This document shows, piece after piece, positions 21,597 through 29,470 of a stretch of DNA of 64,000 nt; positions within the stretch are counted from its first letter, which is position 1; the number at the start of each line of letters is the position of its first letter. Where the stretch lies: positions 1,116,001 through 1,180,000 of the forward strand of contig JAQTHZ010000001.1 of the NCBI GenBank assembly GCA_029433365.1. The letters are read 5' to 3'. The DNA comes from Orbaceae bacterium ESL0721. Its GTDB lineage: Bacteria > Pseudomonadota > Gammaproteobacteria > Enterobacterales > Orbaceae. Under the pieces are notes generated by a model, which searched no databases, was not told the origin of the DNA, and worked only from the letters and a program-made list of their open reading frames with translations. Made by a program: the position numbers and the translations under genes.

Positions 21597-21992
21597 CTAT
21601 TGGTTTGACATATAAGTAATACTACGGCGAATTTCCTGATCTAGATTATTTACCCAACGGTTATAATTACGATGGATATTGCCTTGTTTATCTTTTAGAT
21701 TATCACTAACTGAAACATATTGAATAGTATAACCTTTAGAAGAATACTGAATATTTACTTTAGCTTCATAACCACGATTAAATAATACACCTTGAATATT
21801 ATTCCCATCTTTATCTTTTAAAACCCACCCTCGATTACCACTTTGTCCGGCACTTAAAATTGCTTTTTTTATCTGAGTTTGTGTTAAACCATTGATATCA
21901 TTATGTACATTTCGTGGTTGTACATATTTAGATGAGCAACCTAATAAAATAGACATAAATATAGTTACAATCGCAATTTTCCAAAATTTCAT
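21597..21992 (-). CDS. Small conserved lipoprotein of unknown function
   Basis: A 131-aa protein with a signal peptide and the lipobox LLGC (lipid-modified cysteine at 19), followed by SSKYVQPRN. The mature part contains LTQTQIKKAILSAGQSGNRGWVLKD and ends in NIHRNYNRWVNNLDQEIRRSI. This looks like a family of small gammaproteobacterial lipoproteins I have no name for. Serine follows the cysteine, so outer-membrane sorting is expected. It is divergent from apeC across a 151-bp gap with a 32-bp palindrome and lies inside the repeat-flanked block. A link to APE is only positional. Confidence 0.75.
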   Translation of the reverse strand: MKFWKIAIVTIFMSILLGCSSKYVQPRNVHNDINGLTQTQIKKAILSAGQSGNRGWVLKDKDGNNIQGVLFNRGYEAKVNIQYSSKGYTIQYVSVSDNLKDKQGNIHRNYNRWVNNLDQEIRRSITYMSNQ

Positions 21993-22069
21993 ATTTTCCT
22001 CAATTTTTTAAATAGTTAGATTTATTAATCATAATAACAATTATTTTAGTTTTATAAAAAACCATAAAA

Positions 22070-22101
22070 TACTTATCCAAATATGCATATTTGGATAAGT
22101 A
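22070..22101. promoter_or_regulatory. 32-bp perfect palindrome before the APE cluster
   Basis: The half-site TACTTATCCAAATATG is followed at once by its exact reverse complement. The palindrome lies 42 bp before apeC and 77 bp before the divergent lipoprotein gene, and overlaps the expected -35 region of the promoter whose -10 is at 22106. With no T tract and no gene end nearby it is more likely an operator than a terminator. The binding protein is unknown; no regulator gene is next to it. Confidence 0.7.
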
Positions 22102-22111
22102 GATATATAAT
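22083..22111 (+). promoter_or_regulatory. Probable apeC promoter
   Basis: A perfect TATAAT lies at 22106-22111. The -35 position at a 17-bp spacing (22083-22088) is ATGCAT, a poor match and right in the middle of the palindrome. A weak -35 covered by a dyad suggests control by a bound protein. Confidence 0.45.
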
Positions 22112-22143
22112 ATCTTAATAAAAAATTTACTCTACTTTTTCGA

Positions 22144-22890
22144 ATGAAATTTTCACTTAATATTTCACGATGGTCAGCAATTTCACCTGATCTACTAAAT
22201 AACGATGATTGGTTAGAATGGTCTAAAAATTTATCATCAAATTTTTTTTCACAAAATACAACATTACCTAAAAGTTCTAGCATACCGATGATGACTGCAC
22301 GACGCTTAAGCATTGGCTGCCGGCTTGCTTTAGAAGTAGGGTTAAAATTGATGCAATACGATCCTTGTGCTGCAATCTTTATTAGTCGACATGGCGAATT
22401 AGAAAGATCATATAAAATCCTGTTAGCCTTAAATCAACTACAAACTATCTCACCAACTGATTTCACAATGTCAGTACATAATACAGCAGCTGGATTACTC
22501 ACTATTGTTGGACAAAAAGATATTCCGACTACCTCTATTGCAGCAGGAGGCGATGGTTTTCAACAAGGTATAATTGAAGCACAAGCAATGTTACAGAGTG
22601 GATTAAAAAGAGTTTTGCTTATTGATTTTGAAGGAATTATACCTGAATTTTATCACTCATTTCTTAAACCACATGAAATCTCATCGCCTTATGCAGTTGG
22701 ATTTATCATTACATCAGGAGATGAATATTCATGTTCCTATGATGTTAAAAATAAGAGTAACTTAATATCACAATCTTCAAATATCTTACCTCAAGGACTT
22801 CTATTTTTAAAAAATTATCTTTTATCAAATAGACAATTTTATATAAAAGGATCATTTCAAGATTGGGTTTGGGAAAAAAATGGCAAATAG
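22144..22890 (+). CDS. apeC: APE chain-length-factor-like ketosynthase partner
   Basis: In aryl polyene (APE) synthesis ApeC pairs with the ketosynthase ApeO, much as KS-beta does in type II polyketide systems. The 248-aa protein resembles only the N-terminal half of a ketosynthase (ketoacyl-synt_2 type). Where a ketosynthase has its catalytic cysteine it reads SVHNTAAG (110-117), without Cys, so it cannot condense by itself. GGDGFQQGIIEAQAML corresponds to the fold after the active site. It is first of the plus-strand cluster and overlaps apeD by 11 bp. The ribosome site is weak. Letters follow my memory of E. coli APE gene order. Confidence 0.85.
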   Translation: MKFSLNISRWSAISPDLLNNDDWLEWSKNLSSNFFSQNTTLPKSSSIPMMTARRLSIGCRLALEVGLKLMQYDPCAAIFISRHGELERSYKILLALNQLQTISPTDFTMSVHNTAAGLLTIVGQKDIPTTSIAAGGDGFQQGIIEAQAMLQSGLKRVLLIDFEGIIPEFYHSFLKPHEISSPYAVGFIITSGDEYSCSYDVKNKSNLISQSSNILPQGLLFLKNYLLSNRQFYIKGSFQDWVWEKNGK

Positions 22891-23683
22891 AAATACTATT
22901 ATAAAAAAAATTTCTTACGGGTGGCGTATCATCGCTACAGCTATCGGTTTTATATTATTTGGACTTGGCGGTTTATTAATCATATCCATATTTTGGTTTA
23001 CATGCCTTCGGCTATTTATTTGGAATCCATTATTACGAAATAAAGTGGCTAAACGATCTGTCTGTTATAGTTTTAAGTTCTTTTTATGGATTATTAAGAT
23101 ATTAGGCATAATTGACTACCAATTTATTGGTCAAGAAAAACTCTCAACATTAAAATCAACACTCATTGTTGTAAATCACCCTTCATTGCTTGATTATGTC
23201 TTACTTGCTTCAGTTATCCCTGAAACATCGTGTATTGTAAAAGAAACATTATTAAAAAATTTTTTTATAGGCGGCATTATTAAAACAGTAGGTTATATTC
23301 CTAATACTAAAGCCGACAAATTATTGAATTTATGTAAACAAAAATTTCAGCGTAATAACCCTATTATCATCTTTCCAGAAGGGACACGTAGTACACCAAA
23401 TAAGCCGTTATCTTTCCAACGTGGCGCTGCAAATATTGCATTACGCTGTCAGACTGATATTCAAATGATTCATATCAACTGTAATCCACCATTTTTATTA
23501 AAAGGGCAAAAATGGTACCAAGTAGCAAAAAGTAGGGCAAAATTTATAGTAACTGTTGGAAATAAAATAGCTATTTCTGATTTTTCTCATGAGCATTTAA
23601 CTGTTGGATCAAGACGGTTGACGCAATACCTTGAATCATGTTTTAATCAGCACCTTTCATTAAATCCCATTAATAATAAGTAA
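22880..23683 (+). CDS. apeD: APE cluster 1-acylglycerol-3-phosphate-type acyltransferase
   Basis: A 267-aa PlsC-family acyltransferase with one or two N-terminal membrane segments (about 18-46). The catalytic HX4D box is H100-PSLL-D105, and the substrate motif FPEGTRS follows, with RGAANIALRC after it. It probably helps join the polyene to a membrane lipid; the exact acceptor is not known from sequence. It overlaps apeC and ends 10 bp before apeE, so these genes are translated together. Confidence 0.85.
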   Translation: MANRNTIIKKISYGWRIIATAIGFILFGLGGLLIISIFWFTCLRLFIWNPLLRNKVAKRSVCYSFKFFLWIIKILGIIDYQFIGQEKLSTLKSTLIVVNHPSLLDYVLLASVIPETSCIVKETLLKNFFIGGIIKTVGYIPNTKADKLLNLCKQKFQRNNPIIIFPEGTRSTPNKPLSFQRGAANIALRCQTDIQMIHINCNPPFLLKGQKWYQVAKSRAKFIVTVGNKIAISDFSHEHLTVGSRRLTQYLESCFNQHLSLNPINNK

Positions 23684-23693
23684 AGGATAATAG

Positions 23694-23948
23694 ATGATAG
23701 AATCAGTAAGAAATGAAATAAAACAGTTAATTATAGAAACTCTAAATTTAGAAGAGATGACACCAAGTGATATTGATTCAGAAGCACCGCTTTTTGGCGA
23801 CGGGTTAGGACTCGATTCAATTGATGCGCTAGAATTAGGTTTAGCTATAAAAAATAAATTTGAGGTTGTTCTCTCTTCAGAAAATGAAGAGACAAAAAAA
23901 CATTTTTATTCTGTAGCAACTTTGGCTAATTTTGTCACCACTCGATAA
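23694..23948 (+). CDS. apeE: APE acyl carrier protein (first)
   Basis: An 84-aa acyl carrier protein. The phosphopantetheine serine is S42 in GLGLDSIDALELG, and the surface is acidic like other ACPs. In the known APE system two ACPs carry the aryl starter and the growing polyene. AAGGATA precedes the ATG. apeF, a second ACP, follows after 26 bp. Confidence 0.92.
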   Translation: MIESVRNEIKQLIIETLNLEEMTPSDIDSEAPLFGDGLGLDSIDALELGLAIKNKFEVVLSSENEETKKHFYSVATLANFVTTR

Positions 23949-23974
23949 TAATTTAAAAAATTAAGGTTAAATGG

Positions 23975-24220
23975 ATGGATAAGCAACAAATTTTCAATGA
24001 AGTACAACAAATATTAGTACAACTATTTGAACTTGAACCTAATAAGATAAAACCCGAATCAAAACTATATGAAGAGTTAGATTTAGATAGTATAGATGCA
24101 GTTGATCTAGTCGTCCATTTACAGAAAAAAACTGGGAAAAAGGTCAACCCTGAAACATTCAAATCCGTTAGAACTGTGCAAGATGTTGTAGATTGTATTG
24201 ATCAACTGATCAATAATTAA
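23975..24220 (+). CDS. apeF: APE acyl carrier protein (second)
   Basis: An 81-aa acyl carrier protein with S39 in ELDLDSIDAVDLV as phosphopantetheine site. An ATG four bases upstream is out of frame and stops at once; the used ATG is at 23975 with AAGG before it. It differs enough from ApeE that the two are not a recent duplication. Confidence 0.92.
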   Translation: MDKQQIFNEVQQILVQLFELEPNKIKPESKLYEELDLDSIDAVDLVVHLQKKTGKKVNPETFKSVRTVQDVVDCIDQLINN

Positions 24221-24255
24221 ATCAAATGATAGGCTAAATTGTTTACTAAACAACA

Positions 24256-24834
24256 ATGAGCAAACCATCACAGTTAAAATCAAAAAAAGCAATTAAATAC
24301 ATTACGACTATATTGTTAACTCTCTACCCTATAATGATCTACTTAGGGCTAAAGTATGGGTATATGCGTAATGTAATGTTATTCCTCATTTTAATATTTA
24401 TTTTACGACTATTCGTATTACCCTCTTTTCAGACAGGATTAAATAAAGTAGCAAAATTAATTACTTATTTTGGTCTGATACTTATAGTAATGGGATGGTT
24501 GCTAAATAAATATCAATTAGTTCTATATTATCCTGTGATTGTTAATTTAATTATGTTGATCTTATTTGCTTATTCACTCTATAGACCACCAACAATAATA
24601 ACGTTACTAGCACAAATCAAAAAACCGCAATTATCTCTATTAGCTATACAATATACTCGTAGAGTCACTATTGCTTGGTGTCTATTTTTTATTATTAACG
24701 GATCAATAGCTTTCTTAACTTGCATAATTAACCAACCTGATTTATGGACATTATATAATGGACTTATCAGCTATCTATTAATTGCATTATTAATGGGGGG
24801 CGAATGGTTAATTCGACAAAAAATAGAAAAATAA
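24256..24834 (+). CDS. apeG: APE cluster inner-membrane protein
   Basis: A 192-aa hydrophobic protein with about six membrane segments (for example 18-35, 40-54, 66-83, 89-105, 136-154, 168-185) and basic ends. It belongs to the COG4648-type proteins regularly present in APE clusters; no catalytic motif is visible and the role is unknown. It overlaps apeH by 31 bp. The symbol rests on its place between the ACPs and the ligase. Confidence 0.75.
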   Translation: MSKPSQLKSKKAIKYITTILLTLYPIMIYLGLKYGYMRNVMLFLILIFILRLFVLPSFQTGLNKVAKLITYFGLILIVMGWLLNKYQLVLYYPVIVNLIMLILFAYSLYRPPTIITLLAQIKKPQLSLLAIQYTRRVTIAWCLFFIINGSIAFLTCIINQPDLWTLYNGLISYLLIALLMGGEWLIRQKIEK

Positions 24835-26216
24835 CTCCTTTTACTGATCTATTATTACGTACTGATAATAAGATCATTGCTTATCGCAAACAGAAACCTC
24901 TATTTTTAGAGGATCTTAAGCTGCAAGTGAGTTATTTAATCAAACAGATTGAAATATATCCTAAATCACGTTGGGCTATTTATTGTCAGGATAGTTTCTA
25001 TTTTTTAGCTAGTTTATTAGCCCTTTTGTACTGTAAAAAAGAGCCTATATTAATTACAGATCATAAATCATATTATTTATCGCAATTAAATGACCAATTT
25101 GATATATTTCTGACAGATAGTTATCCTGAAAATTATCTTTTAAAACAACCGCTAGTTCATATTCAATCGATAAATGATGAAAATAGTTGTAATAGGCTAA
25201 ACTCAGTAAAAAATTTGTTTAGAACAGCATTAGATGACGCACAGACAGTTACTCTTTTTACGTCAGGATCAACAGGTCTACCTAAACCCATTAAAAAGAG
25301 ACTCTGGCAATTACAAATAGAGAGTCAAATTCTTGCCGACTATTTTTTTGAAAAAACAGACCAAGATTTAAAACAGTCTACCTTATTCATTGCAAGCGTT
25401 GCACATCATCATCAATATGGTCTGTCATTTAAAATTATGCTATCGCTAGCACTTCAACAACCTTTTATTTGTGAACAGATATTTTACCAAGAACAGATAT
25501 TCCTTTATGAAGCTATTTCACTACCCATCATATTTATCAGTTCACCATCTCTATTAAAATCATTAGATATATATTTACCTAAATTAACATGCAAAATAAT
25601 CTTTGCAGCAGGAGGTAGATTAACCCAAGAGACAGCACAGATAACGGAAGCCTGTTTTGGGAAAATACCTAATGAAATTTATGGTTCAAGTGAAACAGGT
25701 ATTATTGCTGTTCGGCAATCAAATATGAGGGAATCGGTTTGGAAATTATTTCCTCAAATGAGGTTATCAACTGAAAATAAACAACAAGCATTATTAAACT
25801 CACCGTTATTAATTAAAGCAGATGAGCCCATAAATGATAAAATTACCGCAATTGACTCGCAATATTTTTATTTACATGGCCGTAATGATCGTATAGTAAA
25901 AATAGCAGAACAACGTATTTCACTTGCTTTTATTGAACAACAACTATCTTCATTACCTCAACTATCTCAATTTGTTATTTTCCCTTTAGATGATAAAAAC
26001 CGTACTATTATTGCGACTGTTGCAATTTTAACAAAGACAGGGATTATTCAAATTAATCAAATGGGAAAAATTAAATTTACCCAATATTTACAGCAGCAGC
26101 TTCGTTCGAAAATTCCACTAATTGCAATACCCAAACGTTGGCGATTTGTGGATGCTATACCTTCTGATAGTCAAGGTAAACATAGCATGATAGATATAAT
26201 GGCGTTATTTAATTAA
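24804..26216 (+). CDS. apeH: APE aryl acid:ACP ligase (AMP-forming)
   Basis: Activates an aromatic acid (4-hydroxybenzoate in the studied E. coli system) as adenylate and loads it on an APE carrier protein. The 470-aa ANL-family protein has the P-loop TLFTSGSTGLPKP, the A5 motif IYGSSETG, LHGRNDRIVKI and a C-terminal lysine motif DSQGKHSM. GGGGGG lies just before the start inside apeG. It is shorter than typical acyl-CoA synthetases because the N-terminal domain is compact. The substrate is inferred from family. Confidence 0.88.
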   Translation: MVNSTKNRKITPFTDLLLRTDNKIIAYRKQKPLFLEDLKLQVSYLIKQIEIYPKSRWAIYCQDSFYFLASLLALLYCKKEPILITDHKSYYLSQLNDQFDIFLTDSYPENYLLKQPLVHIQSINDENSCNRLNSVKNLFRTALDDAQTVTLFTSGSTGLPKPIKKRLWQLQIESQILADYFFEKTDQDLKQSTLFIASVAHHHQYGLSFKIMLSLALQQPFICEQIFYQEQIFLYEAISLPIIFISSPSLLKSLDIYLPKLTCKIIFAAGGRLTQETAQITEACFGKIPNEIYGSSETGIIAVRQSNMRESVWKLFPQMRLSTENKQQALLNSPLLIKADEPINDKITAIDSQYFYLHGRNDRIVKIAEQRISLAFIEQQLSSLPQLSQFVIFPLDDKNRTIIATVAILTKTGIIQINQMGKIKFTQYLQQQLRSKIPLIAIPKRWRFVDAIPSDSQGKHSMIDIMALFN

Positions 26217-26271
26217 CTCTTATCTAAAATAATTTTAATAAATGTAATATTAATAACCATTGAGAAAGAAA

Positions 26272-26622
26272 ATGAAATTCGCTAAGCAGCAACAGATAAT
26301 TTTTAATAATAATGAAGTAATAATTAATCTATTTATACCCGCTGATCTTTTCTGGTTTAAAGGACATTTTCCAACGCAAGCAATATTACCTGGTGTTATT
26401 CAACTTGATTGGGCTATTCACTATGCAAAAAAATTTTTTCATCTTGATATCAGCGTCTTTCAAATAGATTTTGTTAAATTCCAAAATCCTATATTACCAA
26501 ATAGTGAAATCTCTCTCTATTTAACATGGCAAATTGCCAATCAAAAACTGTTATATCGATATACATGTAATAATCATGATATGAGTTCTGGAAGAATTTT
26601 ATTATGCAACAACGCCAATTAA
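26272..26622 (+). CDS. apeI: APE 3-hydroxyacyl-ACP dehydratase (FabA/FabZ-like)
   Basis: Dehydrates the 3-hydroxyacyl intermediate to build the conjugated chain. The 116-aa hotdog protein has KGHFPTQAILPGVIQLDWA: H32 fits the FabZ catalytic histidine, and D46 stands where FabZ has glutamate. I use ATG 26272 (MKFAKQQQ) with GAGAAAG before it; a TTG 12 bases upstream is unlikely. It overlaps apeJ by 19 bp. Confidence 0.85.
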   Translation: MKFAKQQQIIFNNNEVIINLFIPADLFWFKGHFPTQAILPGVIQLDWAIHYAKKFFHLDISVFQIDFVKFQNPILPNSEISLYLTWQIANQKLLYRYTCNNHDMSSGRILLCNNAN

Positions 26623-27380
26623 ATGTAATTAATACAGATGACTATCGTCTCTGTTTTATTATTCCTTGTTATAATCATGGAGTCACCATAGGTAATGTCC
26701 TAAAGCGATTAAATGCCACTAGTTATCCATGTTTTGTTGTTGATGATGGCAGTGATAAATCAACAAAAGAAGAACTAGAACTATTGGCACAACAATTTCA
26801 TCAAGTTCATATTTTGACCTTACCAACTAATCAAGGTAAAGGAGCTGCCGTTATAGCTGGCATGAGAGCTGCGTATGAAAAAAAATTTACTCATGTCTTA
26901 CAAGTTGATGCTGATGAACAACATGATCTCAATGATATAGCTAAATTTATAGAGTTATCACAAAATCAACCACGATGCCTAATTTCAGGTCAACCAATAT
27001 ATGATAGATCCATTCCTAAAAGTCGGTTATATGGTAGATACATTACCCATTTTTGGGTAACCCTTGAGACTCTCTCTCGCTCACTAAAAGATAGTATGTG
27101 TGGATTTCGAATTTATCCGCTTAAGGAGACAATTCAATTAGTTAACTCTGTTCCTATTGGGCGACGTATGGATTTTGATACTGATATTATGGTTAAACTT
27201 TATTGGACTGGAATAGATAGCCTATTTATACCAACCAAAGTCATCTATCCAAATAATGGTATTTCACACTTTAATATCCTTAAAGATAATTTACGAATCA
27301 GTTGGATGCATACAAAATTATGTTTTTCAATGTTACGGCATCTCCCTTATCTGCTTCGAAAGAGAAAAAACAATGACTAA
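26604..27380 (+). CDS. apeJ: APE cluster family 2 glycosyltransferase
   Basis: A 258-aa GT-A fold enzyme. IIPCYNHG starts the nucleotide-binding fold, VVDDGSD (45-51) is the first acidic motif, GKGAAVIAGM follows, and VDADEQHD is the metal-binding DXD type. GFRIYPL and GRRMDFDTDI match dolichol-phosphate-mannose-synthase-like members. It probably glycosylates the lipid anchor; acceptor unknown. It overlaps the next acyltransferase by 8 bp. In the E. coli lettering this and the next gene seem to share one letter, which suggests a fused protein there and a split here. Confidence 0.8.
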   Translation: MQQRQLNVINTDDYRLCFIIPCYNHGVTIGNVLKRLNATSYPCFVVDDGSDKSTKEELELLAQQFHQVHILTLPTNQGKGAAVIAGMRAAYEKKFTHVLQVDADEQHDLNDIAKFIELSQNQPRCLISGQPIYDRSIPKSRLYGRYITHFWVTLETLSRSLKDSMCGFRIYPLKETIQLVNSVPIGRRMDFDTDIMVKLYWTGIDSLFIPTKVIYPNNGISHFNILKDNLRISWMHTKLCFSMLRHLPYLLRKRKNND

Positions 27381-28377
27381 ATCTATAACACATTGGTCTT
27401 TAATCAAAGAACGTAAAGGATTATTAGGATTAAAGTTTATTTTGTTAGTCTATCGATTATTTGGTTATAAAATAGTAAAAATATTTATGTTGCCTGTAAT
27501 AACTTTTTTTTGGCTTACAGGGAAGGTACAACGTAAAGCGTCTCAAAACTATTTAAAACGACTAAAAGAGTATTGCCAGCAAACAGATCAAACAATACCA
27601 TGGGTTGCAAAACGTTATTTAACCAGCTGGCACCATTTTTGGAAATTTGGGGACTCACTTTTAGATAAGATTGCTTGTTGGCATGGAGATATTAACTTTT
27701 CATCAATCTATTATCCTCAGAAACAAGAAATAACAGATTATATTAAGAAAAAACGGGGCACATTACTTATTGGATCTCATTTGGGAAATATTGAACTATG
27801 TCGAGCTTTAGCCGAATTATCAAAAACTATTACAATAAATGCGCTAGTTTTCACAACAAATGCCAAACGTTTTAATCAACTGTTACATCAAGTCAATGCT
27901 CAATCTTCGATTAACTTAATTCAAGTTGATGAAATTACGCCTAATACCGCTATTCTTTTGAAACAAAAAATCGAAAATGGTGAGTGGGTGGCCATAGTTG
28001 GAGATAGAACATCAGCCAATAATCAATTACGCCAACAAAATGGATCCATTATTTGGTCTGATTTTTTAGGCTACCAAGCACCTTTTGCTACAGGGCCATT
28101 TATATTAGCCTCTTTATTAGCTTGCCCTGTTTACTTAATTTGGGGGATAAAGCCAAACGGCCGTTTTCAGCTCTATTTTGAACACTTTGCTGATAAAATT
28201 GATTTACCAAGAAAAGAACGGAAAATGGTTTTAAAACAATATATTGAAAAATATAGTCAACGTTTACAACATTACTGTTTAATTTCCCCTTTGGATTGGT
28301 TTAATTTTTTTGATTTCTGGGCAGCACCTTACCCTAAAACAATAGAAGAATCTCAAGTAACTAAAAAAGATAATTAA
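27373..28377 (+). CDS. APE cluster LpxL-like lipid acyltransferase
   Basis: A 334-aa protein of the LpxL/HtrB lysophospholipid acyltransferase family. The catalytic box HX4E is H136-LGNI-E141 in IGSHLGNIELCRAL; VGDRTS and GPFILASLLACPVYLIWG are further family motifs. A hydrophobic N-terminus (18-50) would hold it at the inner membrane. The start ATG 27373 lies within the end of apeJ. It probably acylates the polyene-lipid precursor, an inference from family and context. Confidence 0.8.
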   Translation: MTKSITHWSLIKERKGLLGLKFILLVYRLFGYKIVKIFMLPVITFFWLTGKVQRKASQNYLKRLKEYCQQTDQTIPWVAKRYLTSWHHFWKFGDSLLDKIACWHGDINFSSIYYPQKQEITDYIKKKRGTLLIGSHLGNIELCRALAELSKTITINALVFTTNAKRFNQLLHQVNAQSSINLIQVDEITPNTAILLKQKIENGEWVAIVGDRTSANNQLRQQNGSIIWSDFLGYQAPFATGPFILASLLACPVYLIWGIKPNGRFQLYFEHFADKIDLPRKERKMVLKQYIEKYSQRLQHYCLISPLDWFNFFDFWAAPYPKTIEESQVTKKDN

Positions 28378-28390
28378 AAAGACTAATAAT

Positions 28391-28846
28391 ATGAAACATA
28401 ATGATATTGAAAAAGCATGCATAGAAGAAAATAATCAAAATTATTTGGTACAAATTGATATCATCCCTTCTTTTCATGACACAGATGCAATGGGTGTTGT
28501 TTGGCATGGTAACTATTTGAAGTTCTTTGAAAAAGCACGCGAAGTACTATTTCGAAAATTTAATTATGGTTATCAAGAAATGATAGATTCTGGATATATT
28601 TGGCCCGTGATAGATACCCGACTTAAATATATTGCCCCAACTTATGCTGAACAAAACTTGTTAGTCATTGCAGAACTAAAAGAGTTTGAAAATCGAGTAA
28701 AAATTGACTATACAATTTTTGATGCAATAAGTCATAAAAAAGTTACCTCTGGTTATACTATTCAAGTAGCTGTTGCCATTGAAACAGAAGAGATGTCGTT
28801 TATTATCCCTGACATTTTTTTACAAAAATTTGGATTACCATTATGA
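28391..28846 (+). CDS. apeK: APE acyl thioesterase (4-hydroxybenzoyl-CoA type)
   Basis: A 151-aa hotdog thioesterase. The family motif HDTDAMGVVWHGNYLKFFE gives catalytic D32. It may clear stalled or mis-primed ACPs or release the product. It overlaps apeL by 4 bp (ATGA), a sign of coupled translation. Confidence 0.87.
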   Translation: MKHNDIEKACIEENNQNYLVQIDIIPSFHDTDAMGVVWHGNYLKFFEKAREVLFRKFNYGYQEMIDSGYIWPVIDTRLKYIAPTYAEQNLLVIAELKEFENRVKIDYTIFDAISHKKVTSGYTIQVAVAIETEEMSFIIPDIFLQKFGLPL

Positions 28847-29448
28847 AATTTTTATCAACTCTTTTATTGAATATATTGCTTCTCTTTTTTCATCACTCTT
28901 ATGCCATAGAAATGACAGAATTACAGCAAAAAATTAGTCAACACTCAATTATAAAAGCAGATTTTATCCAGCAAAAACAGATATCTGGATTAAAAGACCC
29001 CTTAATTTCCAGTGGAAAAATGATCCTTGATCGTAAACATGGTTTATGGTGGCAACAACAAACACCTTTTAAACAAACAATAGAAGCCAATAATGAGAAA
29101 ATTAAACTAATTATTGAGAATGAAACTCCTCAAATAATTACTCGTGAAACACAACCGCAACTATTTCAATTCAGTAATCTATTAAACGCAATATTTAGTA
29201 CAGATATAAAAATACTCAATGACAATTTTAAATTACAAATACTACAACCCAATCAGACAAACTGGATTTTAAAATTAACTCCAATTTCAGAACCATTAAA
29301 TAAAATATTTGAACAAATTATATTAAGTGGTGATGAATTTCTAGAAGTTATTGAATTAAGTGATAAACAAAATGATAAAACTTTAATTGAATTTTCTCAT
29401 TTTGACACGTCCCCATTAACAACTGAACAGCAACAGTTATTTAACTAA
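28843..29448 (+). CDS. apeL: APE cluster LolA-like periplasmic carrier
   Basis: A 201-aa protein with a cleavable signal peptide (about residues 1-21, ending SYA). The mature part resembles the LolA/outer-membrane lipoprotein carrier fold (ADFIQQKQISGLKDPLISSGKM, HGLWWQQQTPF). It may carry the polyene lipid across the periplasm; in APE clusters such a gene stands beside an MMPL exporter as here. Confidence 0.82.
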   Translation: MKFLSTLLLNILLLFFHHSYAIEMTELQQKISQHSIIKADFIQQKQISGLKDPLISSGKMILDRKHGLWWQQQTPFKQTIEANNEKIKLIIENETPQIITRETQPQLFQFSNLLNAIFSTDIKILNDNFKLQILQPNQTNWILKLTPISEPLNKIFEQIILSGDEFLEVIELSDKQNDKTLIEFSHFDTSPLTTEQQQLFN

Positions 29449-29470
29449 TAATTTAATAAAGTAATTTAAT

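Noticed and set aside
22041-22313. 90-aa minus-strand ORF across the palindrome and apeC start
   Set aside because: No recognisable protein; it runs antisense to apeC and through the probable promoter.
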